Part shown: one piece after another, positions 1 to 10,273 of the stretch | How the letters are laid out: every line of letters starts with the position of its first letter | Numbering within the stretch: the first letter of the stretch is position 1 | Assembly: GCF_003185895.1 (NCBI RefSeq) | Contig: NZ_QHLY01000009.1 | Coordinates: 190,540 to 254,539 of the forward strand | Source of the DNA: Cryobacterium arcticum | GTDB lineage: Bacteria; Actinomycetota; Actinomycetes; Actinomycetales; Microbacteriaceae | Reading direction: 5' to 3' | Length of the DNA: 64,000 bases | Notes under the pieces: generated by a model | What the model was told of the DNA's origin: nothing | The model's input: only the letters and a program-made list of their open reading frames with translations | The model's database searches: none | Position numbers and translations under genes: made by a program

Positions 1-825
1 GAGTTCGCCTCCGCCTACCGGGCGCTCGGTGCCGAGGTCACCCTCATCTCCAGCCGCGACCAGGTGCTGCCCGGCGAAGACGTCGACGCCGCCGCGGTGA
101 TCGAGAACGTGTTCAAGCGCAACGGAATGGTGGTGCTGAGCAAGTCTCGCGCCGCATCCGTCGAACGCACCGCCACCGGCGTGCTGGCCACCCTCGCCGA
201 CGGCCGCACGGTGGAGGGCAGCCACTGCCTGATCGCCGTCGGCGCCGTGCCCAACACCACCGGCCTGGGCCTGGAGGAAGCGGGCGTGCAGCTGGACGAG
301 ACCGGCCACATCCGGGTGAACCGGGTGGCGCGCACGTCGATCCCCAACATCTACGCGGCCGGCGACTGCACCACCGAGATGCCGCTGGCCTCTGTCGCCT
401 CGATGATGGGCCGCACCGCGGTCTACCACGCCATGGGCGACGCCGTGAATCCGATCGAGATCCGCAACGTGGCCGCCAACATCTTCACCCAGCCGGAGAT
501 CGCCACCGTCGGTTGGACCCAGAAGGAGATCGAAGAGGGCGTGCGCCGGGGCGAGGTCTACAAGATGCCGCTGGAGTCCAACCCGCGGGCGAAGATGATG
601 GGCATCAAGGACGGCTTCGTCAAGCTCATCGCCTCCCGCGGCACCGGCACCGTCATCGGCGGCGTCATCGTGGGCCCCAAGGCCAGCGAGCTGATCTTCC
701 CGCTCACCCTCGCGGTGGAGCACGGCCTCACCGTCGACCAGGTCGCCGAGGCCTTCACTGTCTACCCGTCGCTGACCGGCTCCATCACGGATGCCGCCCG
801 CGCGATGCACAAGGTGCACTACTGA
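1..825 (+). CDS. lpdA: NAD(P)H-quinone dehydrogenase / lipoamide dehydrogenase-like flavoprotein (5' truncated)
   Basis: The reading frame is open at the left edge, so only the C-terminal 274 residues are present. The fragment begins in the NAD(P)-binding domain and carries the FAD-contacting NIYAAGDCT motif at about residues 116-124 of the fragment, followed by the dimerisation domain of the pyridine nucleotide-disulfide oxidoreductase family. The C-terminal segment lacks the usual dihydrolipoamide dehydrogenase HAHPT motif and reads VYPSLTGSI instead. This resembles mycobacterial LpdA (Rv3303c), a quinone-reducing relative rather than a true E3 subunit. Its position near accA3 also matches the mycobacterial order. 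The redox-active cysteines would lie upstream of the window and cannot be checked. Confidence 0.82.
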   Translation, partial: EFASAYRALGAEVTLISSRDQVLPGEDVDAAAVIENVFKRNGMVVLSKSRAASVERTATGVLATLADGRTVEGSHCLIAVGAVPNTTGLGLEEAGVQLDETGHIRVNRVARTSIPNIYAAGDCTTEMPLASVASMMGRTAVYHAMGDAVNPIEIRNVAANIFTQPEIATVGWTQKEIEEGVRRGEVYKMPLESNPRAKMMGIKDGFVKLIASRGTGTVIGGVIVGPKASELIFPLTLAVEHGLTVDQVAEAFTVYPSLTGSITDAARAMHKVHY

Positions 826-859
826 CCCGCATCCGCTGACCCGCGCGCCCTGGAGAGCT

Positions 860-925
860 AACTGTTGCCCGTGCGGAATTCTGCGCCCGGTGTGCCAGCC
901 GCAGAAGTCCGGTTCGGGAACAGTT
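860..925. repeat. Imperfect long inverted repeat between convergent lpdA and accA3
   Basis: Outer arms AACTGTT (860-866) and AACAGTT (919-925) enclose inner arms CGGAATTCTGCG (874-885) and CGCAGAAGTCCG (900-911), which pair with one mismatch. The element fills most of the 116-bp gap between two genes that converge, so it may act as a two-way transcription terminator. It has no U-tract. A partly similar element lies at 10174-10236. Confidence 0.5.
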
Positions 926-941
926 GGCGAGCCGCGGGTGG

Positions 942-2705
<1,764 letters not shown>

Positions 2706-2817
2706 AGGTACTGAGCCTATTGGTCGGCACCGTCGCCTTTTTGGTTCTTTCCCACAAAAACCACTTCAAGAACAGTGCGGATGGCTACAAGCGCCTCTCG
2801 GTGGCCCTGAATTCTGC

Positions 2818-3474
2818 TCAGATCGCGCCGGGCCGATTCCACAGGCTCGGCCAGTCATAGCCCAGCGTGCGCACCAATCTGCGCAGTGTCGGCAGTGACA
2901 GCCCCACCACCGTGGACGGGTCGCCGTCGATCCGGCTGATGTACGGCGCGCCGAGACTGTCGATGGTGAAAGCACCCGCGACATAGAGCGGTTCTCCCGT
3001 TGCGATGTAGGCGTCGAGCTCGGCATCCGGCATGTCGTCGGCGAACGTCACCGACGCCTGCGCGACGGCGCCGACGGCCCGGCCCGGCCGCCCACCCGTG
3101 TGTTCGATCAGCCAGTGGCCGGAATACAACACGCCGGTGCGGCCGCGCTGCGCCAGCCAGCGCTCCTTCGCCTTCGCCGGGGTGTGCGGCTTGCCGTAGA
3201 TCACGTCGTCGAGCACGAAGACCGAGTCGCCGCCGAGCACGAGCCCGTCGATGGCCGGCCCGTCGGTCGAGCCTGCGGCGACCACGGCCTCGGCCTTCGC
3301 CCTGGCCAACAGCTCCACCAGCTGTACCGGCGCGAGGGGAGCGCCCGCGCGCGCCGCACCCGCGGCCGCGGCCGCATCCTCGTCGACGTCGGGGGAGACC
3401 GTCACCGGCTCGATGCCGGTCTGGCGCAGCAGCGCGAGGCGGGCGGGGGAAGTGGAGGCGAGGTAGAGGCGCAT
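2818..3474 (-). CDS. maf: Maf-family nucleotide pyrophosphatase
   Basis: The 218-residue product starts with the Maf signature LASTSPARLALLRQTG and has VLGGDSVFVLDDVIYGKP in the middle, corresponding to the conserved A/GDT(S)VV loop. Maf proteins are house-cleaning pyrophosphatases for non-canonical or modified nucleoside triphosphates. The open frame runs far upstream, but the family N-terminus fixes the start at 3474. Position beside accA3 matches Rv3282 near accA3 in mycobacteria. The substrate class (dTTP/UTP-type or m7GTP-type) cannot be settled here. The gene is divergent from the adjacent RNA methyltransferase, whose start lies only about 45 bp away. Confidence 0.88.
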   Translation of the reverse strand: MRLYLASTSPARLALLRQTGIEPVTVSPDVDEDAAAAAGAARAGAPLAPVQLVELLARAKAEAVVAAGSTDGPAIDGLVLGGDSVFVLDDVIYGKPHTPAKAKERWLAQRGRTGVLYSGHWLIEHTGGRPGRAVGAVAQASVTFADDMPDAELDAYIATGEPLYVAGAFTIDSLGAPYISRIDGDPSTVVGLSLPTLRRLVRTLGYDWPSLWNRPGAI

Positions 3475-3519
3475 GGGACCCTTCGTGCGTGCCGGGAGGC
3501 GATGTGGGATGCTCAATGG

Positions 3520-4833
3520 ATGGGCACCAACACTAATCGTCAGCCGAGTTCGAGCATTCCCGAAGGCGAGATCGGCACTGAGCTTGAGCTCGACGTCACC
3601 AACGTAGCCCACGGCGGCATCTTCGTTGCCCGGCACGAGGGCCGGGTGGTGTTCGTGAGCGACACCATGCCCGGCGAGCGGGTGCGCGTGCGGCTGACTG
3701 ACGCCAACAAGAAGAGCTTCTGGCGCGCGGAGACCGTCGAGGTCCTCGAGGCCGCCCCCGAACGCCAGCCGCACATCTGGGCCGCCGCGGCTCTCGACCG
3801 TGACCCGGCCGACCGCGCCGGCGGCGCCGAGTTCGGCCACATCGAGCTCGGCCACCAGCGCGAACTCAAGCGTCAGGTTCTCACCGACGCCCTGCACCGC
3901 ATGGCCGGCATCGACTCCGACGTCGCCGTCGAGGCTGTTCCGGTGGCGGCGGATGCGTCCCCCGGCGACGCCATGGACGGCACCGGCTGGCGCACCAGGG
4001 TGCGCCTGCACGTCACCGAGAGCGGCATTGTGGGCCCGTACGCGGCCCGGTCGCACCGGGTGATCCCCGTCGACGATCTGCCCCTGGCGGTGCACGCGCT
4101 GGAGATGGCCGCGCCGTTGGACCGCCTCTTCGCCGGCGCCGCATCCGTCGACGTCATCGCCCCCAGCACCGGAGACGTGCAGATCCTCGTCGCCGAACAG
4201 GACGACAAGGGCCGTCGGCGCCGCACCGCGCCCAAGCCGATCACCGAGCTCGTCGGCGACCGCGAGTTCCGGCTCGACGCCGCCGGGTTCTGGCAGGTAC
4301 ACGCCCGCGCCGCCGAAACCCTCTTCGCCGCCGTTCAGGAGGCCATCGACCCCGACCGGTTCGACCCCAAGGCCGCCAACCTCGACCTCTACGGCGGGGT
4401 GGGCCTGCTCGCCGCGGCCGTCGGCGAGAAGTTCGGCCCCGACGTGCGCATCACGTCGGTGGAGAGCGACGCCCAGGCCACCGGGTTCGCCGCCGAGAAC
4501 CTCGCCGAATGGGTCGGTGCCAGCGCCCACACCGACAGGGTCGACAGGTTCCTGGCCGGTCTCACCCGCGATGCGACCGCCGCCGACCGGGGTCGTCAGC
4601 AGGCTGCAACGGTGATCCTCGACCCGCCCCGCTCCGGCGCCGGCGCCGACGTTGTCGACAAGCTGGCCCTCCTGGGTCCCGCCCAGGTGGTCTATGTGGC
4701 CTGCGATCCGATCGCCCTCGCCCGCGACGTCGCCCTGTTCGCGGGGCACGGTTACACGTTGTCCACCCTGCGGGCGTTCGACTTGTTCCCGAATACCCAC
4801 CACATCGAGGCCATCGCCCTACTCACCAAATAG
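3520..4833 (+). CDS. TrmA/RlmCD-type class I SAM-dependent RNA methyltransferase with TRAM domain
   Basis: Likely a uracil-C5 methyltransferase acting on rRNA or tRNA. The 437-residue product has an N-terminal TRAM-like beta domain (about residues 14-75, with GIFVARHEGRVVFV), the SAM-binding motif DLYGGVGLLAAAVG, the DPPRSGAG motif, a catalytic cysteine in VYVACDPIALARD, and the C-terminal HHIEAIALL motif with the general-base glutamate. These are the TrmA/RumA family hallmarks. No iron-sulfur cluster cysteine set is apparent at the N-terminus. The start is uncertain: ATG 3502 would add six residues and has a GGGAGG only 2 nt upstream, so 3520 is chosen from the family N-terminus. Confidence 0.85.
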   Translation: MGTNTNRQPSSSIPEGEIGTELELDVTNVAHGGIFVARHEGRVVFVSDTMPGERVRVRLTDANKKSFWRAETVEVLEAAPERQPHIWAAAALDRDPADRAGGAEFGHIELGHQRELKRQVLTDALHRMAGIDSDVAVEAVPVAADASPGDAMDGTGWRTRVRLHVTESGIVGPYAARSHRVIPVDDLPLAVHALEMAAPLDRLFAGAASVDVIAPSTGDVQILVAEQDDKGRRRRTAPKPITELVGDREFRLDAAGFWQVHARAAETLFAAVQEAIDPDRFDPKAANLDLYGGVGLLAAAVGEKFGPDVRITSVESDAQATGFAAENLAEWVGASAHTDRVDRFLAGLTRDATAADRGRQQAATVILDPPRSGAGADVVDKLALLGPAQVVYVACDPIALARDVALFAGHGYTLSTLRAFDLFPNTHHIEAIALLTK

Positions 4834-4865
4834 CTAGTCTTAGCCCAGACACCGAATAACGACAG

Positions 4866-5576
4866 ATGGATGCAATCGTGACCGAGCTTGCTGCAGCGCC
4901 CGACGTGGTCGACCACCCCGTTCGCGTCGGAATCGCCGACGACCACGAGTCGGTCCGGCTCGGCATCAAGGCGGCCTGCGAGAACGCCGGGTTCAACGTG
5001 ATCTTCGCCGCGGCCACGGTGCGTGAGCTCGTTGACGGCATCGGTGGGCGTGAAGTGGATGTGATCGTGCTCGACCTGTCGCTCGGCGACGGCTCCCTGG
5101 TCACCGACAATGTGCACCTGGCCCGCAGCACCGGCGCTTCGGTGCTCGTGCACAGCATCGCCGACCGAGTCGCCCTGGTTCGCGAGGCCCTCGCGGCCGG
5201 CGCGGCCGGCGTCATCCCCAAGTCGTCTCCGACCACCACCGTGATGGCCGCCGTTGCCTCCGTCGCCCGTGGTGACGTGCTGAACAACCTCGAGTGGGCC
5301 ACGGCGATCGACGCCGACCGAGACTTCGCCAAGGCCCAGCTCGGCCGCCGCGAACGCGATGTGCTGCACCTGTACGCGTCCGGCCTGCCGTTGAAGATGG
5401 TCGCGATGCAGCTGGGCATCGCCCACTCCACCGCGAGGGAGTACCTCGACCGCATCCGGGTGAAGTACGTGGAAGTGGGTCGCCCCGCCCCCACCAAGGT
5501 CGACCTGCTCCGGCGCGCCGTCGAAGATGGCATCCTGCCTGGGCTCGACCCGGATGGCGGGGATGGTCGCGGCTAG
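4866..5576 (+). CDS. LuxR/NarL-type response regulator
   Basis: The 236-residue protein has an N-terminal receiver domain (VRVGIADDHESVRLGI; phosphoacceptor aspartate in VLDLSLGDGS; conserved lysine in GVIPKSS) and a C-terminal helix-turn-helix (RRERDVLHLYASGLPLKMVA...STAREYLDRIRVKY). The ending GRPAPTKVDLLRRAVEDG is typical of an actinobacterial subgroup paired with DesK-like kinases. The acidic pair ADD precedes the receiver metal site. The cognate kinase starts 19 nt after the stop codon, so the two are probably co-transcribed. The signal and targets are unknown. GTG 4878 is an alternative start. Confidence 0.88.
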   Translation: MDAIVTELAAAPDVVDHPVRVGIADDHESVRLGIKAACENAGFNVIFAAATVRELVDGIGGREVDVIVLDLSLGDGSLVTDNVHLARSTGASVLVHSIADRVALVREALAAGAAGVIPKSSPTTTVMAAVASVARGDVLNNLEWATAIDADRDFAKAQLGRRERDVLHLYASGLPLKMVAMQLGIAHSTAREYLDRIRVKYVEVGRPAPTKVDLLRRAVEDGILPGLDPDGGDGRG

Positions 5577-5581
5577 ACCTG

Positions 5582-5587
5582 CGGAGG
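5582..5587 (+). promoter_or_regulatory. Shine-Dalgarno site that decides the kinase start
   Basis: CGGAGG lies 8 nt upstream of ATG 5596. The open frame extends upstream to 5527 inside the response regulator gene, but only the 5596 start has a good ribosome binding site. Confidence 0.65.
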
Positions 5588-5595
5588 CCGCGCCG

Positions 5596-6870
5596 ATGCG
5601 GTCCTTCAGGTTGTCCCCATCCAGGGTTGCCCCTGACCAGCTCGGCGCTGACCTGCTCAACGAGTCGCGCCAGCCCCGCAAACCGATCAGCCGGGCCCAG
5701 ATCGAACGGGTCGTGTCCCGCGCGGTCGGCGGTGTCGGCCTGATCTTCGCCCTGCAGACCTATCCGGCCATGCTCGACCAGCTGGACAGTCTGAGGCCCG
5801 GTATCGGGATCGCCCTGACCGTCGCGATTTTCGGCGGGCTCGGCATCGCGATCATCGCCACCCTGGTGAAGCGTTTCATCATCTTCACCAGCGGGATGTT
5901 CGCGGTGCTCTACCTGGTTGCGCTGATCGCCTGGCCCGCACTGCTGAACACGCCGGATGGCGTGCTCGACGGCAAGCCGTGGCTCTGGTACCTCTGTACC
6001 GTCGCCACGTCCTGCGCGGCCGTCTCGTTCCCGTTGTGGTGGGCGATGACCTACACACTGCTGGCGCCGATCACCTACGGCATCGTGCGGGTGCTGCCCG
6101 CCGGCGGCGGAGCAGACCCGATGCTCGGCGCCCTCGACGCGTTCTACGCCATCCTGCTGGGCCAGGTGGTGCTCATCATCATCACCATGCTGCGGCAGGC
6201 CACCGCCGCCGTGGACACAGCGCAGACCAACGCCCTGCACACCTACTCCGCCGCGGTGCGCCAGCACGCCACCGAGGTCGAGCGGGTGCAGGTCGATGCC
6301 ATCGTGCACGACAGCGTGCTCGCCGCCCTGCTCTCGGCTGCCGCCGCAAGCACTCCGAAAGCGTCGGAACTCGCCGCCGGCATGGCCAGGGATGCCATCA
6401 CCCAGCTCAACGAGGCGGGTTCCATTCCGGCCAACGACGAGAACATGGTGCCGTTCGCGACGCTGAAAGACCGCATCCGCGCCATGGCCGATCGGTTCGA
6501 CGAGCCGATCGAGTTCATCGACTGTGAGGCCGAGAATCTCAGTCTTCCGGCGCACGCCAGTGAGGCGCTCTACTCCGCCAGTGCGCAGGCCATCGTCAAC
6601 AGCATCCAGCACGCCGGTGCGCCGGGAGAACGTGTCGCCAGAAGCGTTCGGATGAATTCGAATCTGCTCGGTGGCTGCACCATCGAGATCGCCGACTCCG
6701 GCGTCGGGTTCGACCCGTCCGCTGTGCCCAGCGAACGCCTCGGCCTGCGCATTTCCATCCGGGAACGAGTGGCGACGGCCGGCGGTGTGGTGCATGTGCA
6801 GAGCGGCATCGGCCGGGGCACCTCGATCCTGATCGAGTGGCCTCTGGGTGACGGCGGGAACGACGAATGA
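5596..6870 (+). CDS. DesK-type membrane sensor histidine kinase
   Basis: The 424-residue protein starts with a block of about five hydrophobic membrane segments (residues ~40-190), followed by a coiled-coil-like stretch and a dimerisation helix with the phosphoacceptor box VHDSVLAALL, an HDxxL-type H-box like DesK/NarX kinases. The C-terminal HATPase domain has the N-box (AQAIVNSIQHAG) and a G1 box (EIADSGVGFD), then GLRISIRERV. It is expected to autophosphorylate and pass phosphate to the response regulator just upstream. The stop overlaps the next start as ATGA at 6867-6870, indicating translational coupling with the kinase-like protein that follows. Confidence 0.87.
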   Translation: MRSFRLSPSRVAPDQLGADLLNESRQPRKPISRAQIERVVSRAVGGVGLIFALQTYPAMLDQLDSLRPGIGIALTVAIFGGLGIAIIATLVKRFIIFTSGMFAVLYLVALIAWPALLNTPDGVLDGKPWLWYLCTVATSCAAVSFPLWWAMTYTLLAPITYGIVRVLPAGGGADPMLGALDAFYAILLGQVVLIIITMLRQATAAVDTAQTNALHTYSAAVRQHATEVERVQVDAIVHDSVLAALLSAAAASTPKASELAAGMARDAITQLNEAGSIPANDENMVPFATLKDRIRAMADRFDEPIEFIDCEAENLSLPAHASEALYSASAQAIVNSIQHAGAPGERVARSVRMNSNLLGGCTIEIADSGVGFDPSAVPSERLGLRISIRERVATAGGVVHVQSGIGRGTSILIEWPLGDGGNDE

Positions 6871-7928
6871 TCACCGTTCCCCGCGGCCTGGTGCTCTCGC
6901 TCGCCGCGCTGTTCTCCAGTTATCACGTGATCTTGGCGTTGTACTCCTTGGATGCGCCGACCTCACCGGTGCCGCCCCTGATCGCAATCGTGCTCTACGC
7001 GGTCGCCACGGCGATGAGCCTGTGGCCCACCAGCCCCGCCCGGATGTCGCTGTGGCTGGGTTTCTTCAATGTGGCCGTGTGTATCGCCGTGCCGTTGCTC
7101 GTGGGCAGCCAGCTGGATGGTTCGGTCAGCGACAACGGCTACGCCACCTGGTACGTCGCCGCGGTAGGTACCCTGATGACCATCACAGCCACCCGCAGGC
7201 GCGCGACCCTGGCCTGGGCGGGGGTCGGCTTCCTCTTCGCCCACACGATCGTCTGGGCGGGCCCAGGCGCTCTCGCGTCGATGGGTGTGATCGGCAGCAT
7301 GGTGTGGGTGCTCGTGGCCGTCATGCTGTCCAGGTCGCTGGCCAAGGCCGGCCGGGACGCTCGGCAGTACGGCCTCGCCGAACGTGAGGCGACCGAGTGG
7401 CAGGCTGCGCAGGAGGCGCACCTCTATGAGCGGCAGGTGCGCCTGGCCCAGACCATCCGCCTGGCGGCGCCGATGCTGCGGCGCATCATCCAGGAGGGCG
7501 GCAGCCTGAGCGAGGCGCAGCGCCAGGAATGCCGCTACCTCGAGGGCGCCATCCGGGACGAGATCCGCGGACGCAAGTTGCTCAACGACGCTGTTCGCCG
7601 CGAGGTCATGTCGGCCAGGCGCCGTGGTGCGATCGTGACCCTGCTCGACGAGGGGGGCATCGACGACCTGGATGGTGCCGACCTCGAGGTCGTGCTCAAC
7701 ACGCTGGCCGATGCGATGGCCGCCACCACGGCCGCGACGATCATCGCCCGCACCGCGGCCGACGGCTCCGGCACCGCAGTGACCGTTGTGGGCATCAACA
7801 GTCCGGACCCGCGGTTGAGCGCGCTCGGCCAGGATTCCCCCGACGAAGAAGTCGACCTGTGGCTGGAGATCCCGCGCGCCAGTCACGCCCTCGGCGAGAC
7901 CGTGGGCCGGGCCACGCGCCGGCACTGA
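6867..7928 (+). CDS. Membrane protein resembling a sensor kinase without catalytic motifs
   Basis: The 353-residue protein has about five membrane segments in the first 160 residues, then a long charged helical region (about 165-260), then a weakly folded-looking C-terminal domain. The layout copies the kinase immediately upstream, but I find no H-box histidine, no N-box and no GxGxG lid. It is translationally coupled to the kinase (4-nt overlap). A reasonable inference is a regulatory partner or decayed paralogue of the kinase; the function is unknown. It does not look like a recent pseudogene because the frame is intact and codon use matches its neighbours. Confidence 0.7.
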   Translation: MITVPRGLVLSLAALFSSYHVILALYSLDAPTSPVPPLIAIVLYAVATAMSLWPTSPARMSLWLGFFNVAVCIAVPLLVGSQLDGSVSDNGYATWYVAAVGTLMTITATRRRATLAWAGVGFLFAHTIVWAGPGALASMGVIGSMVWVLVAVMLSRSLAKAGRDARQYGLAEREATEWQAAQEAHLYERQVRLAQTIRLAAPMLRRIIQEGGSLSEAQRQECRYLEGAIRDEIRGRKLLNDAVRREVMSARRRGAIVTLLDEGGIDDLDGADLEVVLNTLADAMAATTAATIIARTAADGSGTAVTVVGINSPDPRLSALGQDSPDEEVDLWLEIPRASHALGETVGRATRRH

Positions 7929-8034
7929 GCTGCGTCCGGCCAACCCGCAGGTTCTCGCCCGAACACTGACGAGCTCCGGAACACGGACGAGCCGTGGCGG
8001 GTGTCCGGGAGGGTCTATCCTCAACCGGACATGC

Positions 8035-8180
8035 GAAAGGGGACCAACCCTGAGGCGGTCCCCTTCCGACATTCCGTGTCGGGGCGACAACCCGAATGTC
8101 GCCCTGACGCGCCCCCAACACATTCGCCTGCTTACCCTAGTCGGCGAATGATTGGTGGTGTTTACCCGAAGGCAACACCC
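8035..8180. other. Cluster of four hairpins in a 321-bp convergent intergenic region
   Basis: The gap 7929-8249 has no convincing gene. Within it are four successive inverted repeats: AAGGGGACC/GGTCCCCTT (8037-8045 with 8057-8065), GGGCGACA/TGTCGCCC (8082-8089 with 8097-8104), CATTCGCC/GGCGAATG (8121-8128 with 8143-8150), and GGTGTT/AACACC (8157-8162 with 8174-8179). A competing pair, CGACATTC/GAATGTCG (8067-8074 with 8094-8101), overlaps the second. This could be a structured small RNA or a composite terminator serving both converging transcripts. No U-tract follows any stem. The rest of the gap shows nothing I recognise. Confidence 0.5.
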
Positions 8181-8249
8181 AGCAATAACTATGATGGTGC
8201 CCCGGCGTGACACTGGAAAGTCGTCATTTAGGGGGACAGTGGGAACCGG

Positions 8250-8492
8250 CTAGACGCCGAAGCCGCGCCAGCGTCCCTCGCCACGGGCCAAGGCGGTGCG
8301 CAACGGCCGCTGGCTGTCCTGCCAGGCCGTTTTGGCACCGTGCGGAGTGGCGGCGTGCAGGGTGTCGGATTCGGCGCGCAGCAGCGCCCTGAGCACCGCC
8401 GTCACCGCGGCCGCCTCCTGGTCGGTCACCCCGCTGGTGACGAAGGTTAGGTCGGCCGGGTCGAAGCTGTTCTGGGTCTCTGGACTGGTCAT
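8250..8492 (-). CDS. accE5: Acyl-CoA carboxylase epsilon subunit
   Basis: The 80-residue product lies directly downstream of the beta subunit and has the pattern of small actinobacterial epsilon subunits: a variable N-terminus, a helix of EEAAAVTAVLRAL type (QEAAAVTAVLRALLRAES), and the C-terminal W-x-x-S-x-R-x-L-R (TAWQDSQRPLR) motif. Such subunits stimulate assembly or activity of the alpha-beta carboxylase. The start at 8492 is 12 nt beyond the beta-subunit stop, so the genes form an operon. The assignment depends on context plus the tryptophan motif, as these proteins are poorly conserved. Confidence 0.82.
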   Translation of the reverse strand: MTSPETQNSFDPADLTFVTSGVTDQEAAAVTAVLRALLRAESDTLHAATPHGAKTAWQDSQRPLRTALARGEGRWRGFGV

Positions 8493-8503
8493 GGCGTGCC
8501 GCC

Positions 8504-10111
8504 CTAGAGCGGGATGTTCCCGTGCTTCTTCGCCGGCAGACTGGCCCGCTTGGTGCGCAGCGCCCGCAGCGCCTTCACGACCGACACCCGCGTTGCCGCG
8601 GGTTCGATGACCCCGTCGAGCTCGCCGCGCTCGGCGGCGAGGAACGGGCTTGCCACGTTGTAGGTGTACTCGTTCGCCAGTCGGCTGCGCACGGCCGCGA
8701 CATCCTCGCCGCCGTCCTCGGCCTTCTTGATCTCGGCCCGGTAGAGGATGTTCACGGCGCCCTGGCCGCCCATCACGGCGATCTCGGCGGTCGGCCAGGC
8801 CAGGTTGATGTCGGCGCCGAGCTGCTTGGAGCCCATCACGATGTACGCGCCGCCGTAGGCCTTGCGCAGGATCACGGTGATCAGCGGAACGGTGGCCTCG
8901 GCGTACGCGTAGAGCAGCTTCGCGCCGCGGCGGATGATGCCGGTCCACTCCTGGTCGGTGCCGGGCAGGAAGCCGGGCACGTCGACCAGGGTGAGGATCG
9001 GGATCGAGAACGCATCGCAGAACCGCACGAACCGGGCGGCCTTCTCGCCGGCCGGGATGTTGAGGGTTCCGGCCATCGCGTTGGGCTGGTTGGCGACGAT
9101 ACCGACGCTGCGGCCCTCGATGCGGGCGAAGCCCACGACGATGTTCGGCGCGAACAGCGGCTGGGTCTCGAGGAAGTCGCCGTGGTCGACGATGTGCTCG
9201 ATCACGGTCTTCACGTCGTACGGCTGGTTGGGCGAATCCGGGATCAGCGTGTTGAGCTTGAGGTCGGCATCCGTGGTCTCGAGTTCGACCTCGCTGTCGA
9301 AGACGGGCAGCTCGGCAAGGTTGTTGTCTGGCAGGAAGCCCAGCAGGGTGCGCGCGTAGTCGAGCGCGTCGGATTCGTCGCTGGCCAGGTAGTGCGCCAC
9401 GCCGGAGACCGAGTTGTGCGTGAGCGCACCGCCGAGCTCCTCCATGCCCACGTCTTCGCCGGTGACGGTCTTGATCACGTCGGGGCCGGTGACGAACATC
9501 TGGCTGGTCTTGTCGACCATGATCACGAAGTCGGTCAGGGCGGGGGAGTACACCGCGCCGCCGGCCGCGGGGCCGCAGATGATCGAGATCTGCGGGATGA
9601 CCCCGGATGCCGCGGTGTTGCGGCGGAAGATCTCGCCGTACTTGCCCAGCGCCACGACACCCTCCTGGATGCGCGCTCCGCCGGAGTCGAGGATGCCGAT
9701 GATCGGTACGCCGGTCTTGAGGGCCAGGTCCATCACCTTGATGATCTTCTCGCCGGCGACCTCGCCGAGCGACCCGCCGAAGATGGTGAAGTCCTGGGAG
9801 TACACGGCCACCTGGCGGCCGTGGATGGTGCCGGTGCCGGTGACGACGGAGTCGCCGTACGGGCGCTTCTTCTCCATGCCGAACGCCACGGTGCGGTGCC
9901 GCACGAACTCGTCGAGTTCCACGAACGAGCCCTCGTCGAGCAGCTCGGCCACCCGCTCCCGGGCGGTCATCTTGCCCTTGGCGTGCTGCTTCTCAATCGC
10001 AGCCTCACCACTGGCCGTGACGGCCTCGTGGTAGCGCAGTTTGAGGTCGGCGAGCTTGCCCGCCGTTGTGTACAGGTCAGGTCCGGTCGAGTTCTCAGTC
10101 ACGCCGTTCAC
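8504..10111 (-). CDS. accD5: Acyl-CoA carboxylase beta (carboxyltransferase) subunit
   Basis: This 535-residue protein transfers the carboxyl group from carboxybiotin to acetyl-, propionyl- or longer acyl-CoA. It contains the two crotonase-fold carboxyltransferase domains, with the oxyanion-hole glycine pairs in [11 protein letters not shown] (about residue 162) and [13 protein letters not shown] (about residue 434). Length and sequence fit the actinobacterial AccD5/PccB group. It sits upstream of the epsilon subunit and is divergent from birA, which biotinylates the partner alpha subunit at 942-2705. Substrate preference cannot be read reliably from the sequence alone. Confidence 0.92.
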   Translation of the reverse strand: MNGVTENSTGPDLYTTAGKLADLKLRYHEAVTASGEAAIEKQHAKGKMTARERVAELLDEGSFVELDEFVRHRTVAFGMEKKRPYGDSVVTGTGTIHGRQVAVYSQDFTIFGGSLGEVAGEKIIKVMDLALKTGVPIIGILDSGGARIQEGVVALGKYGEIFRRNTAASGVIPQISIICGPAAGGAVYSPALTDFVIMVDKTSQMFVTGPDVIKTVTGEDVGMEELGGALTHNSVSGVAHYLASDESDALDYARTLLGFLPDNNLAELPVFDSEVELETTDADLKLNTLIPDSPNQPYDVKTVIEHIVDHGDFLETQPLFAPNIVVGFARIEGRSVGIVANQPNAMAGTLNIPAGEKAARFVRFCDAFSIPILTLVDVPGFLPGTDQEWTGIIRRGAKLLYAYAEATVPLITVILRKAYGGAYIVMGSKQLGADINLAWPTAEIAVMGGQGAVNILYRAEIKKAEDGGEDVAAVRSRLANEYTYNVASPFLAAERGELDGVIEPAATRVSVVKALRALRTKRASLPAKKHGNIPL

Positions 10112-10173
10112 TCTACCGGCCCCGCCTCACCGGCCCCCAGAGTCCAACGGCCTCAGCCGGCCGCCCGTAGCTA

Positions 10174-10236
10174 CTGCAATTCCGCGCTCGGCCGGCCGGA
10201 ATCCCCGGTCGGCTCCCAAACTGGGCAGAATTGCAG
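10174..10236. promoter_or_regulatory. Inverted repeat in the accD5-birA divergent promoter region
   Basis: CTGCAATTCCGCGC (10174-10187) pairs with GGGCAGAATTGCAG (10223-10236) at 12 of 14 positions; the outer nine bases (CTGCAATTC/GAATTGCAG) match perfectly. The arms are separated by 35 nt. It lies in the 162-bp gap between divergent carboxylase and biotin-ligase genes, so an operator or shared promoter element is possible. The core resembles part of the 860-925 element, which suggests a dispersed repeat instead. Confidence 0.45.
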
Positions 10237-10273
10237 GAGTTATGAATCCCGGTCGGGGTGAGAAGAGGCGTGA

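Noticed and set aside
8035..8180. tRNA or known riboswitch at the hairpin cluster
   Set aside because: No T-loop (GGTTCGA-type) sequence or cloverleaf spacing on either strand, and no match to riboswitch or 6C-RNA patterns that I can recall.
8001..8392. Short plus-strand frames of 69 and 61 codons in the gap after the kinase-like gene
   Set aside because: They run through hairpin arms or the antisense of accE5, have no Shine-Dalgarno and no protein-like pattern. The gap is better explained as structured non-coding DNA.
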